A program made the position numbers and the translations under genes. Below, in pieces: positions 8,270 to 15,468 of a stretch of 64,000 nucleotides of DNA (positions are counted from its first letter, which is position 1; each line of letters begins with the position of its first letter). The stretch comes from Paenibacillus cymbidii (GTDB taxonomy: Bacteria; Bacillota; Bacilli; Paenibacillales; NBRC-103111): contig NZ_SHLX01000023.1 in NCBI RefSeq assembly GCF_004764705.1, positions 91,068 to 155,067 of the forward strand, given 5' to 3'. A model generated the notes under the pieces. It was not told the origin of the DNA. It was given only the letters and a program-made list of their open reading frames with translations, and ran no database searches.

Positions 8270-8298
8270 CACCAAACGCCCAATGCGGCCATACGATA
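8270..8298 (+). promoter_or_regulatory. Sigma-K-like promoter motif before yabG
   Basis: CACC (8270-8273), 16 bp, then CATACGATA (8290-8298) fits the sigma-K consensus mACm-N16-CATAnnnTA fully. In B. subtilis yabG is sigma-K dependent. The caveat is that the start site would fall about 6 bp downstream, inside the AGGAGG (8303-8308), so either the mRNA begins at its Shine-Dalgarno or the match is coincidental. Confidence 0.45.
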
Positions 8299-8318
8299 CA
8301 CGAGGAGGCGATATTGCG

Positions 8319-9404
8319 ATGAAGCAAGGCGACCTTGTCGTTCGAAAATCGTATGGCGGCGACGTCATATTCAAAATTCAGCAGGTGTATGCATCGCAAG
8401 CGCTGCTTAAAGGCGTGCAGTTCCGGTTGGCCGCGGATTCGCCGATCGCCGATCTTGAACCGATCAGCCAGTCGCGCTTTCTGCAGCAGGAGCAGGCGCT
8501 CGAAGCGAAGGCGCACGAAACGGTGAAGCAGCTCAGCGAGCTGCACCGGCTGCGCAGCGAAGCGGGGCCGATGCGGCAATTGGCGAAGCAGCGCAACCAG
8601 TATTCGTATTTCGAGATGCCGGGCAAAGTGCTGCACCTGGACGGGGATCCGCTTTATTTGCGCAAATGCATGGCGCTGTACGGAGAGCTTCGCATCCCGG
8701 CGGAAGGGCTGTACGTGCCCGAGGTGAACATGGCGGAGACGGTCAACCGGCTGCTGCCGCAAATCCGGCCCGACATCCTGGTGCTGACCGGCCACGACGG
8801 CCTGCTGAAGCCGCCTGCGCTGTCTCCTCACGGTCACCTTGCACCGGAAGCGGGCAACCCGGCAACGGTGCATCTGAACGGGCAGGACATGCGCAGCGCG
8901 TCGCGTCCGCCGCGGTCCGTTCCCCCGCAGCCGCAGGCGGATCGGGAGCGCGAGGCGCAGCTGCTGTGGCGCAACAACCATGCGCACAATCTGAGCCACT
9001 ACAAAAACTCGCACCACTTCGTCAACGCGGTCAAGGCGGCCCGCCAGTTCGAGCGCGGCCGGGATACGCTCGTCATTGTCGCGGGCGCGTGCCAGTCGCA
9101 TTTTGAAGCGCTCCTGCAGGCGGGAGCGAATTACGCCAGCTCGCCGGGCCGGGTACTCATCCACGCGCTCGACCCGCTCTATATCGCCGCCAGAATCGCT
9201 TATACGTCGATCAAGGATACCGTGCATACGCTCGACGTCATCCAGCATACGCACAGCGGGCTGGACGGCCTTGGCGGCATCGAGACGCGCGGCTGCCACC
9301 GGATCGGCCTGCCGCGGCTGAAGCTGCCGGCAATCGGCGAAGCGCCGCCGCCGATCCAGATGCAGCAGATGCAGCAGCGCTTGCGGGAGCCTTTGCAGAC
9401 GTAA
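8319..9404 (+). CDS. yabG: YabG sporulation-specific cysteine protease
   Basis: A 361-residue member of the YabG family, which trims spore coat proteins in the mother cell. Conserved blocks are GDLVVRKSYGGDVIFKI at the start, MPGKVLHLDGDP, RPDILVLTGHD (His159), VIVAGACQSHFEALLQAGAN (the catalytic Cys block), and GLGGIETRG near the end. The start at 8319 follows AGGAGG. The B. subtilis protein is about 290 residues; here about 58 extra residues rich in Pro, Ala and Arg lie between GHDGLLK and NLSHYKNSHHF (about 164-222), plus a longer C-terminal tail. Followed by a terminator. Confidence 0.92.
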   Translation: MKQGDLVVRKSYGGDVIFKIQQVYASQALLKGVQFRLAADSPIADLEPISQSRFLQQEQALEAKAHETVKQLSELHRLRSEAGPMRQLAKQRNQYSYFEMPGKVLHLDGDPLYLRKCMALYGELRIPAEGLYVPEVNMAETVNRLLPQIRPDILVLTGHDGLLKPPALSPHGHLAPEAGNPATVHLNGQDMRSASRPPRSVPPQPQADREREAQLLWRNNHAHNLSHYKNSHHFVNAVKAARQFERGRDTLVIVAGACQSHFEALLQAGANYASSPGRVLIHALDPLYIAARIAYTSIKDTVHTLDVIQHTHSGLDGLGGIETRGCHRIGLPRLKLPAIGEAPPPIQMQQMQQRLREPLQT

Positions 9405-9430
9405 CCATACAGTCGGAATCAAAGATGGGA

Positions 9431-9460
9431 AGCCACTCGTTTAAGACGGGCGGCTTTTTT
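9431..9460 (+). terminator. yabG terminator
   Basis: AGCCACTCG (9431-9439) pairs with CGGGCGGCT (9447-9455) with one mismatch and one wobble and is followed by a run of T. Confidence 0.7.
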
Positions 9461-9485
9461 GCGTATTAAAAAGTCGCGCAGCCAA

Positions 9486-9550
9486 GCGCGACAGGAAGCA
9501 CCGCTTCACGCTCGGGCTGCGCGACAGGAAAGCACCGTTTCACGCTCCGG
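9486..9550 (+). repeat. Tandem direct repeat, two units of about 30 bp
   Basis: A unit starting GCGCGACAGGAAGCACCG (9486-9515) is repeated at 9519-9550 with one inserted A and a few changes. It abuts the nested inverted repeat that follows and may be part of the same repetitive element. Confidence 0.7.
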
Positions 9551-9559
9551 CCGCTGCGC

Positions 9560-9673
9560 GGAAGGGTTGCTCCTCCGATCGCTTCTTGTTTTCGGATGCC
9601 CGGAATCAACGAGGCCAAGGGAACCATCCGAAAACAAAGGCGACCGCTAGCGCTTCTACGGAGCAACACTTCC
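9560..9673. repeat. Nested inverted repeat of about 114 bp
   Basis: Outer arms GGAAGGGTTGCTCC (9560-9573) and GGAGCAACACTTCC (9660-9673) are complementary at 13 of 14 positions. Inner arms TTGTTTTCGGATG (9586-9598) and CATCCGAAAACAA (9625-9637) match perfectly over 13 bp. No ORF is supported. The structure resembles a non-coding, MITE- or REP-like interspersed repeat. Only one copy is seen in this window. Confidence 0.75.
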
Positions 9674-9772
9674 ACTCCGCTACTTGTGTGAAACAAGCCT
9701 ATTCGCAAGCTGCCTCAAGACGCAAAACCCTGCGAACCCACTCTTGCAGCCGCGGCATAATAACCGGCAACC

Positions 9773-9966
9773 AAAATAACCAACGAAAAATGGCTTATTT
9801 GCTTGATTTGGCCCGCCTCGTCGAAAATAGCCAGTGAAACCATGGCCTATTTGCTCCGCCAGGCCCCGAATCAGGCCTTTTAGCCGAAATAGCCAGTGAT
9901 TTCACTGGTTATTTCGGAGAGGATGGAGGATTTTGGCGAAATAGGCGATAAAACAAGGCCTATTTT
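9773..9966 (+). repeat. Four-palindrome intergenic element, copy A
   Basis: Four imperfect palindromes of 28-30 bp begin at 9773, 9824, 9886 and 9938 (spacings 51, 62, 52). The third is the cleanest: GAAATAGCCAGTGA (9886-9899) against TCACTGGTTATTTC (9902-9915). A weak fifth inverted repeat lies between units 2 and 3 (AGGCCCCG/CAGGCCTTTT). The same architecture recurs at 15469-15661 and 63340-63534. It lies between the nested repeat and the small cysteine-rich ORF. No coding function is visible. Confidence 0.9.
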
Positions 9967-10023
9967 TGCAAGATGTTCATCGGAGCGGTACGAAAGCGAA
10001 TTTGTTAGTTGGTGGAGGGGAGA

Positions 10024-10239
10024 ATGCCGCGGCTTTGTGAAACGTGTCTGCTTGGCGATGTGGCGAGAGCGCAGAGCCGGAGCGGGCAGGAAGAAGTTAG
10101 TTGCCGATGCTGTCATTTCTTGCATGACGAAAAATGTCGGGATAATTTTGAAATTTTTGTGAACAATAAGGCCAAAAGAATCGATTTAAATTCCCGAAAA
10201 ATCGCTGACCCCCCGTTGACAATGGGTTTGTCATACTGA
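10024..10239 (+). CDS. Small cysteine-rich (possible zinc-binding) protein
   Basis: A 71-residue ORF starting MPRLCETCLLGD with a strong GGAGGGGAG ribosome binding site at the right distance. Cysteines are arranged CxxC near the N-terminus (5, 8) and CRCC...C further on (SCRCCHFLHDEKC), a pattern typical of small zinc-ribbon proteins. Codon use in the first 45 codons looks like that of neighbouring genes. I do not recognise the family. The last eight codons overlap the first veg promoter, which is unusual. It could be a fortuitous ORF, but the binding site and cysteine spacing favour a real gene. Confidence 0.55.
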   Translation: MPRLCETCLLGDVARAQSRSGQEEVSCRCCHFLHDEKCRDNFEIFVNNKAKRIDLNSRKIADPPLTMGLSY

Positions 10240-10287
10240 TATAATATTTGTTCTTATTTGACATACTACCTCTAAGTACGGTATAAT
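10216..10287 (+). promoter_or_regulatory. Tandem consensus sigma-A promoters of veg
   Basis: P1: TTGACA (10216-10221), 18 bp, TATAAT (10240-10245). P2: TTGACA (10258-10263), 18 bp, TATAAT (10282-10287). Both have perfect hexamers. The B. subtilis veg promoter is among the strongest vegetative promoters known. Confidence 0.92.
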
Positions 10288-10314
10288 GGTGCAGGAAAGA
10301 GGTGGTAGCGGACA

Positions 10315-10590
10315 ATGGCTAAAAATGCGCTGTTGGAGATCAAACGCAGTATGGAGCCCCATGTCGGGCAGAAAATTATGTTGCGTGCAAATGGCGGTCG
10401 CCGCAAGACGATCGAACGTTCCGGAGTTTTGGAAGAAACCTACCCTTCTGTCTTTATTGTCAAGCTTGACCAGGAGCAGCACGCATTCAAGCGCGTTTCC
10501 TACAGCTATGCGGATATTTTGACCGAGTCCGTGGAAGTGACCGTCTGCAACGACGACGGGCAAGTGCGCATTACATACATCCAACATTGA
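10315..10590 (+). CDS. veg: Veg protein
   Basis: A 91-residue homologue of B. subtilis Veg (86 residues), highly expressed in growth and reported to stimulate biofilm gene expression. MAKNALLEIKRSMEPHVG and the KRVSYSYADILTESVEV segment are characteristic. Start at ATG 10315 after AGAGGTGG. It lies behind two consensus promoters and is closed by a strong terminator, so it is monocistronic. Confidence 0.95.
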   Translation: MAKNALLEIKRSMEPHVGQKIMLRANGGRRKTIERSGVLEETYPSVFIVKLDQEQHAFKRVSYSYADILTESVEVTVCNDDGQVRITYIQH

Positions 10591-10637
10591 AACCGCACCG
10601 CGCGGCGGCAATTGCCCGCCGGCCGCGATTGAAATAC

Positions 10638-10672
10638 CGGCGCAATCACTTGCTGATTGCGCCGTTTTATTT
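10638..10672 (+). terminator. veg terminator
   Basis: Perfect 10-bp stem GGCGCAATCA/TGATTGCGCC (10639-10648, 10654-10663) followed by GTTTTATTTT. Confidence 0.93.
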
Positions 10673-10689
10673 TGTTCGGACGGATCGTT

Positions 10690-10720
10690 CGACTAGGCAT
10701 GACCTCGATGAAGCATACTA
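10690..10720 (+). promoter_or_regulatory. Sigma-G promoter of sspF
   Basis: A perfect sigma-G -10 CATACTA (10714-10720) stands 18 bp after CGACTA, a 4-of-6 match to TGMATA. sspF is transcribed in the forespore by sigma-G in B. subtilis. Confidence 0.7.
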
Positions 10721-10754
10721 CCGGTATCCGCTTTACTTAAGGAGGATGACCGCC

Positions 10755-11033
10755 ATGTCTAGAAGAAGAGGCACGATGTCGGAATCGTTCAAGTATGAGC
10801 TTGCCAAAGATCTCGGGTTCCAGCAAAAGGTCGAGCGCGACGGCTGGGGAGCCATTACGACCAAAGAAGCGGGCAACATGGTCAAACGGGCGATTCAACT
10901 CGCCGAGCAGTCGCTTGCCGGCTCGGCTTCGCAGGCGGCTCCACAGAGCGGCGCAGCCGCCCGCGGCGCTTCAGCGCCGTCCTACGGCGCGCAAACGGCG
11001 CAGCAGCACACGCAGCCGCGTCATATGCAGTAG
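10755..11033 (+). CDS. sspF: Small acid-soluble spore protein, SspF-like alpha/beta type
   Basis: A 92-residue protein. The core, MSESFKYELAKDLGFQQKV to GNMVKRAIQLAEQSLAG, is an SspF-type alpha/beta SASP domain with its GAITTKEAGN turn; these proteins coat spore DNA and protect it. ATG 10755 follows AAGGAGGA. B. subtilis SspF has about 61 residues; here the C-terminus has an extra tail of about 35 residues made mostly of Ala, Gln, Ser and Gly, ending QQHTQPRHMQ. Confidence 0.9.
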   Translation: MSRRRGTMSESFKYELAKDLGFQQKVERDGWGAITTKEAGNMVKRAIQLAEQSLAGSASQAAPQSGAAARGASAPSYGAQTAQQHTQPRHMQ

Positions 11034-11053
11034 CCGCCCGTACAGGGCGGCAG

Positions 11054-11085
11054 AGGGCCGGGCGGTTGACGCTGCGGCCCTTTTT
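11054..11085 (+). terminator. sspF terminator
   Basis: GGGCCG (11055-11060) pairs with CGGCCC (11075-11080), followed by TTTTT. Confidence 0.65.
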
Positions 11086-11266
11086 CCCATGGGGCCCGCA
11101 TCGCCGCATTGTGGGGTTATTTTGGCCATGAAGCACGGCATTTGACGGCAGGGGCCGGCAAATCGGGCGCACAAGTGTTTTCTCGGGCGCAGTTTGCTAT
11201 AATATGTAAAGCTAGACAAGCCAATGCGAAGCGTCGACAAATGGAGAACAGAGAAGGGTGTCCGGC

Positions 11267-12121
11267 ATGAAAATTTTGGAGAAAGCCCCCGCGAAAATCA
11301 ACCTGCTGCTCGATGTGCTGCGCAAGCGCGACGACGGCTACCATGAAGTGGAAATGGTCATGACGATGGTCGATTTGGCCGACCGGCTGGAAATGCAGGA
11401 ACTCCCCCGGGACACGATCGTCATCTCCAGTCAGGTGGGCTTCATCCCGCTCGACGAGAAAAATTTGGCCTTCCAGGCCGCCCGGCTGATCAAGGACCGC
11501 TATGCGGTGAAACAGGGCGTTTACATACATCTCGACAAAAATATCCCGGTAGCGGCCGGACTGGCCGGAGGCAGCAGTGATGCTGCCGCGACGCTGCGCG
11601 GGTTGAATCGGCTGTGGAAGCTGGGCATCTCCACGGAGGAACTGATGCGGCTCGGCGCCGAGCTCGGCTCCGACGTGCCGTTCTGCATCGCGGGCGGCAC
11701 GGCGATCGCCCGGGGGCGCGGCGAGCAGCTCGAGCAGATCGGCGCGCCGCCGCAGTGCTGGGTCGTGCTCGCCAAGCCGCCGATCAATGTGTCGACGGTG
11801 GAAGTGTACAGCAAGCTGCGCGCCGACCGCATCGTCCGCCATCCGTCGTTGCCCGCCATGACTGAAGCGATTGGCGCACAGTCGTTCGAACGCATCTGCT
11901 CGTTGCTTGGCAACGTGCTGGAGGACGTAACGCTTTCCCTGTACCCGGAAGTCCACCACCTGAAGTCGTGCATGCAGAAGCTGGGAGCCGACGGCGTATT
12001 GATGTCCGGCAGCGGTCCGACGGTATTCGGACTGGTAGCGAAGGAGTCGAAGGCCGCCCGCATTTACAACGGGTTAAGAGGGTTTTGCAAGGAAGTTTAC
12101 GCCGTTCGCATGCTGACATGA
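11267..12121 (+). CDS. ispE: 4-diphosphocytidyl-2-C-methyl-D-erythritol kinase
   Basis: A 284-residue GHMP kinase that phosphorylates CDP-ME in the non-mevalonate isoprenoid pathway. APAKINLLLDVLRKRDDGYHE at the N-terminus carries the substrate-binding Lys and Asp, PVAAGLAGGSSDAAATLR is the glycine-rich ATP loop, and MSGSGPTVFGL the C-terminal motif. ATG 11267 is preferred with GAAGGG 8 bp upstream; GTG 11258 overlaps that site. A TATAAT at 11198-11203 with a poor -35 may be its promoter. ispE-purR-ridA-spoVG is a conserved order. Confidence 0.95.
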   Translation: MKILEKAPAKINLLLDVLRKRDDGYHEVEMVMTMVDLADRLEMQELPRDTIVISSQVGFIPLDEKNLAFQAARLIKDRYAVKQGVYIHLDKNIPVAAGLAGGSSDAAATLRGLNRLWKLGISTEELMRLGAELGSDVPFCIAGGTAIARGRGEQLEQIGAPPQCWVVLAKPPINVSTVEVYSKLRADRIVRHPSLPAMTEAIGAQSFERICSLLGNVLEDVTLSLYPEVHHLKSCMQKLGADGVLMSGSGPTVFGLVAKESKAARIYNGLRGFCKEVYAVRMLT

Positions 12122-12160
12122 CGCTTACATACGACGGAAGCATAATTTTCATCGCCAAAC

Positions 12161-12190
12161 TTGATAAAAACCGTATGTAAATGGTATATT
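12161..12190 (+). promoter_or_regulatory. Probable purR promoter
   Basis: TTGATA (12161-12166) and TATATT (12185-12190) are separated by 18 bp, about 100 bp before purR. Confidence 0.55.
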
Positions 12191-12287
12191 CATATTATAA
12201 TATTCGGATTTCAAACAAAGTCCGTCACCCGATCTTCCGAATGCGCCTGCCGACGGCTCCTAAATCCGTTCTACCGGAGGTACCTCT

Positions 12288-13121
12288 ATGAAAAAGTTGA
12301 AACGCAGCGCGAGGCTGGTGGAGATGACGCAATATTTGTTGTTCCGTCCTCACTCTCTTATACCGCTTACGACGTTCGCCGATCGCTATCATTCCGCCAA
12401 GTCCTCGATCAGCGAAGATTTGGCGATCATCAAGGAAGTGTTCGAAGAGGAAGGGCTCGGCGAACTGCTTACGTTGGCGGGCGCGGCGGGAGGCGTCAAA
12501 TTTATTCCCAAGGTGCCGCGAGCGGCCTCGCTGCAGATCATTACCAAGCTGTGCCGGCAGCTGGAGCAACCGGAGCGCATTTTGCCGGGCGAATATTTGT
12601 ATATGTCGGACATTCTGGGCCAACCGGCCGTCTTGAACGAAATCGGCAAAATGTTCGCCTCCGCCTTCTCCGGACGGGATATCGACGTGGTCATGACCGT
12701 GGAGACGAAAGGCATCCCGCTTGCCTATGCGACAGCTTCGTTCCTGAACTTGCCCGTCGTCATCGTCAGGCGCGACAGCCGCGTGACCGAAGGTTCGGCG
12801 GTAAGCATCAATTACGTGTCGGGCTCGAACAAACGCATCCAGACGATGTCGCTCGCCAGACGCGCGCTGAAAGAAGAGTCGCGGGTGCTGATCATCGACG
12901 ATTTCATGCGGGCCGGAGGTACGATTCACGGCATGATGGACCTGCTCAAGGAGTTCCGCGCCACAGTCAAAGGGGTCGGCGTATTCGTCGAGTCCGGCGA
13001 AGTGCAGGAGCATTTGGTCGAAGATTATATTTCACTCGCCCGATTGTCGGGCGTCGATTCGAAGAACCGGCAAATTAACGTGCACCCGGGCAATTATTTC
13101 GATGCGGAGGAGAATGAATGA
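12288..13121 (+). CDS. purR: Purine operon repressor PurR
   Basis: A 277-residue protein with an N-terminal winged helix (about 1-73) and a C-terminal phosphoribosyltransferase-like domain. VLIIDDFMRAGGTIHGM is the PRPP loop. PurR represses purine synthesis genes and releases DNA when PRPP rises. Start follows GGAGG. The stop overlaps ridA by 4 bp. Candidate PurBox-like sequences upstream are not convincing. Confidence 0.95.
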   Translation: MKKLKRSARLVEMTQYLLFRPHSLIPLTTFADRYHSAKSSISEDLAIIKEVFEEEGLGELLTLAGAAGGVKFIPKVPRAASLQIITKLCRQLEQPERILPGEYLYMSDILGQPAVLNEIGKMFASAFSGRDIDVVMTVETKGIPLAYATASFLNLPVVIVRRDSRVTEGSAVSINYVSGSNKRIQTMSLARRALKEESRVLIIDDFMRAGGTIHGMMDLLKEFRATVKGVGVFVESGEVQEHLVEDYISLARLSGVDSKNRQINVHPGNYFDAEENE

Positions 13122-13510
13122 TGAGCAAGCTGACAACGATTGCAACAACCGGCGCCCCGGCGGCGATCGGGCCTTATGCGCAGGCGGTGCGTTTTGGCAA
13201 CCTGCTGTTCACGTCGGGCCAGATTCCGCTCGGCCTGGACGGCAAAGTGGTGGAAGGCGGCATCGCGGAACAGACGAAGCAAGTATTCGTCAACCTGGAG
13301 GCCGTGCTGCGCGAAGCCGGAGCAGGCTTCGACGATGTGGTGAAGGCGACAGTCTTTTTGAAGGACATGAACGAGTTTCCGGTTTTCAACGACATTTATG
13401 CAAGCGTATTCGGCGACCATAAGCCGGCTCGTTCCACGGTGGAAGTGGCACGTTTGCCGCGCGACGTTTTTGTCGAAATCGAACTGATCGTGTCGATTGC
13501 TGGCGAATGA
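13118..13510 (+). CDS. ridA: RidA/YabJ reactive enamine deaminase
   Basis: A 130-residue YjgF/RidA protein, a trimeric enzyme that hydrolyses enamine and imine intermediates from PLP enzymes. AIGPYAQAVRFGNLLFTSGQIPL, VVKATVFLKDM and PARSTVEVARLP (with the conserved Arg) are family hallmarks. Starts within ATGATG directly on the purR stop, with GGAGG upstream. In B. subtilis yabJ also assists PurR-type regulation from the same operon. Confidence 0.95.
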   Translation: MMSKLTTIATTGAPAAIGPYAQAVRFGNLLFTSGQIPLGLDGKVVEGGIAEQTKQVFVNLEAVLREAGAGFDDVVKATVFLKDMNEFPVFNDIYASVFGDHKPARSTVEVARLPRDVFVEIELIVSIAGE

Positions 13511-13572
13511 TTTTCGGACGGTTTTTTTGTGAAAAAATATTTTCGGAATTGTCTGTTTTGTGCCAAAAAAAA

Positions 13573-13601
13573 GAAGGAATTTCCCTTAATATGTGGAATT
13601 A
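13573..13601 (+). promoter_or_regulatory. Sigma-H promoter of spoVG
   Basis: GAAGGAATT (13573-13581), 11 bp, GTGGAATTA (13593-13601) fits the sigma-H consensus RnAGGAwWW-N11/12-RnnGAATww at every specified position. spoVG is a classical sigma-H gene. Confidence 0.9.
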
Positions 13602-13641
13602 TAACCCAAGTCCTTGATGGAAAAAGGTGGTGAACAACAAA

Positions 13642-13926
13642 ATGCAAATAACGGATGTCAGACTTCGCCGCGTCAACTCCGAAGGAAGGATGAAGGCGAT
13701 TGCATCGATTACGATCGACAATGAATTTGTCGTCCACGATATACGCGTAATCGACGGGAATAATGGCATGTTCGTGGCCATGCCGAGCAAACGGACGCCC
13801 GATGGCGAGTTTCGCGACATAGCCCATCCGATCTCCTCTTCGACCCGCGAGAAGATTCAGGCTGCCGTGCTGGCAGAGTACGAAAGAGCCGCGACGGAAG
13901 AAGAAGTCATTGAAGAAGGCGCATAA
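13642..13926 (+). CDS. spoVG: SpoVG RNA/DNA-binding regulator
   Basis: A 94-residue SpoVG with the near-invariant blocks ITDVRLRRVNSEGRMKAIAS, VVHDIRVIDGNNGMFVAMPS and RTPDGEFRDIAHPI. It influences spore cortex formation and septation and binds nucleic acid. ATG 13642 follows AAAAGGTGG; the upstream GTG lies inside that site. Preceded by a sigma-H promoter and followed by a terminator. Confidence 0.97.
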   Translation: MQITDVRLRRVNSEGRMKAIASITIDNEFVVHDIRVIDGNNGMFVAMPSKRTPDGEFRDIAHPISSSTREKIQAAVLAEYERAATEEEVIEEGA

Positions 13927-13952
13927 GTTCAACGTACATAAACGCGCTTCTG

Positions 13953-13980
13953 GAGAGCCGACGGGGCTCTCTTTTCTTTT
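13953..13980 (+). terminator. spoVG terminator
   Basis: GAGAGCC/GGCTCTC stem (13953-13959, 13965-13971) followed by TTTTCTTTT. Confidence 0.8.
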
Positions 13981-14037
13981 ATCCGGAAGTAGGCTATAGT
14001 TTGATGAGAAAACCGCCGGGGATCGGAGTGAGCGTCT

Positions 14038-15435
14038 TTGTCTATGTCTATTTATAGTATTGTTTTGGCTGCGGGGCAAGGGAAACGCATGAAGTCCAAG
14101 CTGTACAAGGTGCTGCATCCGGTATGCGGCAAGCCGATGGTCGGCCACGTCGCAACCGTGCTGGAGCGCCTCGAATCGGCGCGTCCGATCGTGGTCGTCG
14201 GCCACGGAGCCGATGCGGTGCGCGGCTATCTGGGCGATCGCGCCGAGTATGCGCTGCAGGAGCAGCAGCTCGGCACCGGTCATGCCGCGATGCAAGCGGC
14301 GCCGCTGCTGGCGGATGCGGACGGGCTGACGATCGTCGTGTACGGCGACACGCCGCTGATTACGGAAGGCAGCTTGCGGGCGATGATCGCGCTGCACCGG
14401 GAGAAAGGCGCATCCGCGACGATATTGACGGCGATTTTTGCCGAGCCGCACGGCTTCGGGCGGATCGTCCGCGACGCGGACGGCAACCTGGACCGCATCG
14501 TCGAGCAGAAGGACTGCACGGCGGGAGAAGCGGCCATCCGCGAAATCAACGCGGGCACCTACATTTTCGACAACCGCAAATTGTTCGCCGCGCTCGCGCG
14601 CGTCACGAACGACAATGCGCAGCAGGAATATTATTTGACCGACGTCATCGGCATCCTCCAGGCGGACGGCGAGCGGGTGCTCGCTTATTGCACCGCCGAC
14701 CCGTCAGAGGCGATCGGCGTCAACGACCGCGCGGCGCTGGCCGACGCGGAGAAGGCGATGCGCGAGCGGATCAACCGCGCCCACATGCTGGCGGGCGTGA
14801 CGATCGTCGACGCGGCGCAAACGTACATCGAGGCGGACGTGACGATCGGCAGCGATACGGTCATTTTGCCCGGCTGTTTGCTGCGCGGCGCCACGAGCAT
14901 CGGCGAAGACTGCGTTATCGGGCCGCAGGCCGACATTGCGGATTCCGTCGTGGCGGATCGGGCGACGATCAGGCAGTCCGTGCTCACGGAAGCTGAAGTC
15001 GGAGCCGATTCGAGCGTAGGACCGTTTGCGTATTTGCGCCCGAAGGCGAAGCTTGGCGAGCAGGTGAAGATCGGCGACTTTGTCGAGATCAAAAACGCCA
15101 CGCTCGGCGACGGCAGCAAGGTGTCGCATCTGAGCTACGTCGGCGACGCGGTCGTGGGGCGCAACGTCAATTTCGGCTGCGGCGCGATCACGGTCAACTA
15201 CGACGGCTTCAACAAGCAAGTGACGGAAATCGGCGACGACGCATTTGTCGGCAGCAACGTCAACTTGATCGCGCCGGTGAAAATCGGCGACGGCGCCTAT
15301 GTGGTGGCCGGCTCGACGATTACGCACGACGTCGGGGCGGGCGACATGGCGATTGCCCGCGAGCGGCAAACGAACAAGGCCGGCTACGCGGAGAAGCTGC
15401 GCAACCGGTTCAAGGCGAAGAAGCAGCGCGGCTGA
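14038..15435 (+). CDS. glmU: Bifunctional GlmU (UDP-GlcNAc pyrophosphorylase / GlcN-1-P acetyltransferase)
   Basis: A 465-residue enzyme making UDP-GlcNAc for peptidoglycan. The N-terminal uridyltransferase begins IVLAAGQGKRMKSKLYKVLH; the C-terminal half is a left-handed beta helix of hexapeptide repeats with FVEIKNATLGDGSKVSHLSY and FGCGAITVNYDG. TTG 14038 has GGAGTG 7 bp upstream; ATG 14044 is two codons in and may be the real start. In B. subtilis prs follows directly; here no prs is present. Confidence 0.96.
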   Translation: MSMSIYSIVLAAGQGKRMKSKLYKVLHPVCGKPMVGHVATVLERLESARPIVVVGHGADAVRGYLGDRAEYALQEQQLGTGHAAMQAAPLLADADGLTIVVYGDTPLITEGSLRAMIALHREKGASATILTAIFAEPHGFGRIVRDADGNLDRIVEQKDCTAGEAAIREINAGTYIFDNRKLFAALARVTNDNAQQEYYLTDVIGILQADGERVLAYCTADPSEAIGVNDRAALADAEKAMRERINRAHMLAGVTIVDAAQTYIEADVTIGSDTVILPGCLLRGATSIGEDCVIGPQADIADSVVADRATIRQSVLTEAEVGADSSVGPFAYLRPKAKLGEQVKIGDFVEIKNATLGDGSKVSHLSYVGDAVVGRNVNFGCGAITVNYDGFNKQVTEIGDDAFVGSNVNLIAPVKIGDGAYVVAGSTITHDVGAGDMAIARERQTNKAGYAEKLRNRFKAKKQRG

Positions 15436-15468
15436 TGGCGGAACAAGCCAGTTGCATCCATGCCATCG

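Noticed and set aside
9773..9966. CRISPR array as explanation of the palindromic repeats
   Set aside because: Units are few, imperfect and palindromic over the whole length, spacings are unequal (51, 62, 52) and no cas gene is near; three separate loci share the same spacing pattern.
12201..12241. TTCGG and CCGAA motifs upstream of purR as PurBoxes
   Set aside because: Only the CCGAA core matches, and the two are about 29 bp apart rather than the usual 16-17 bp.
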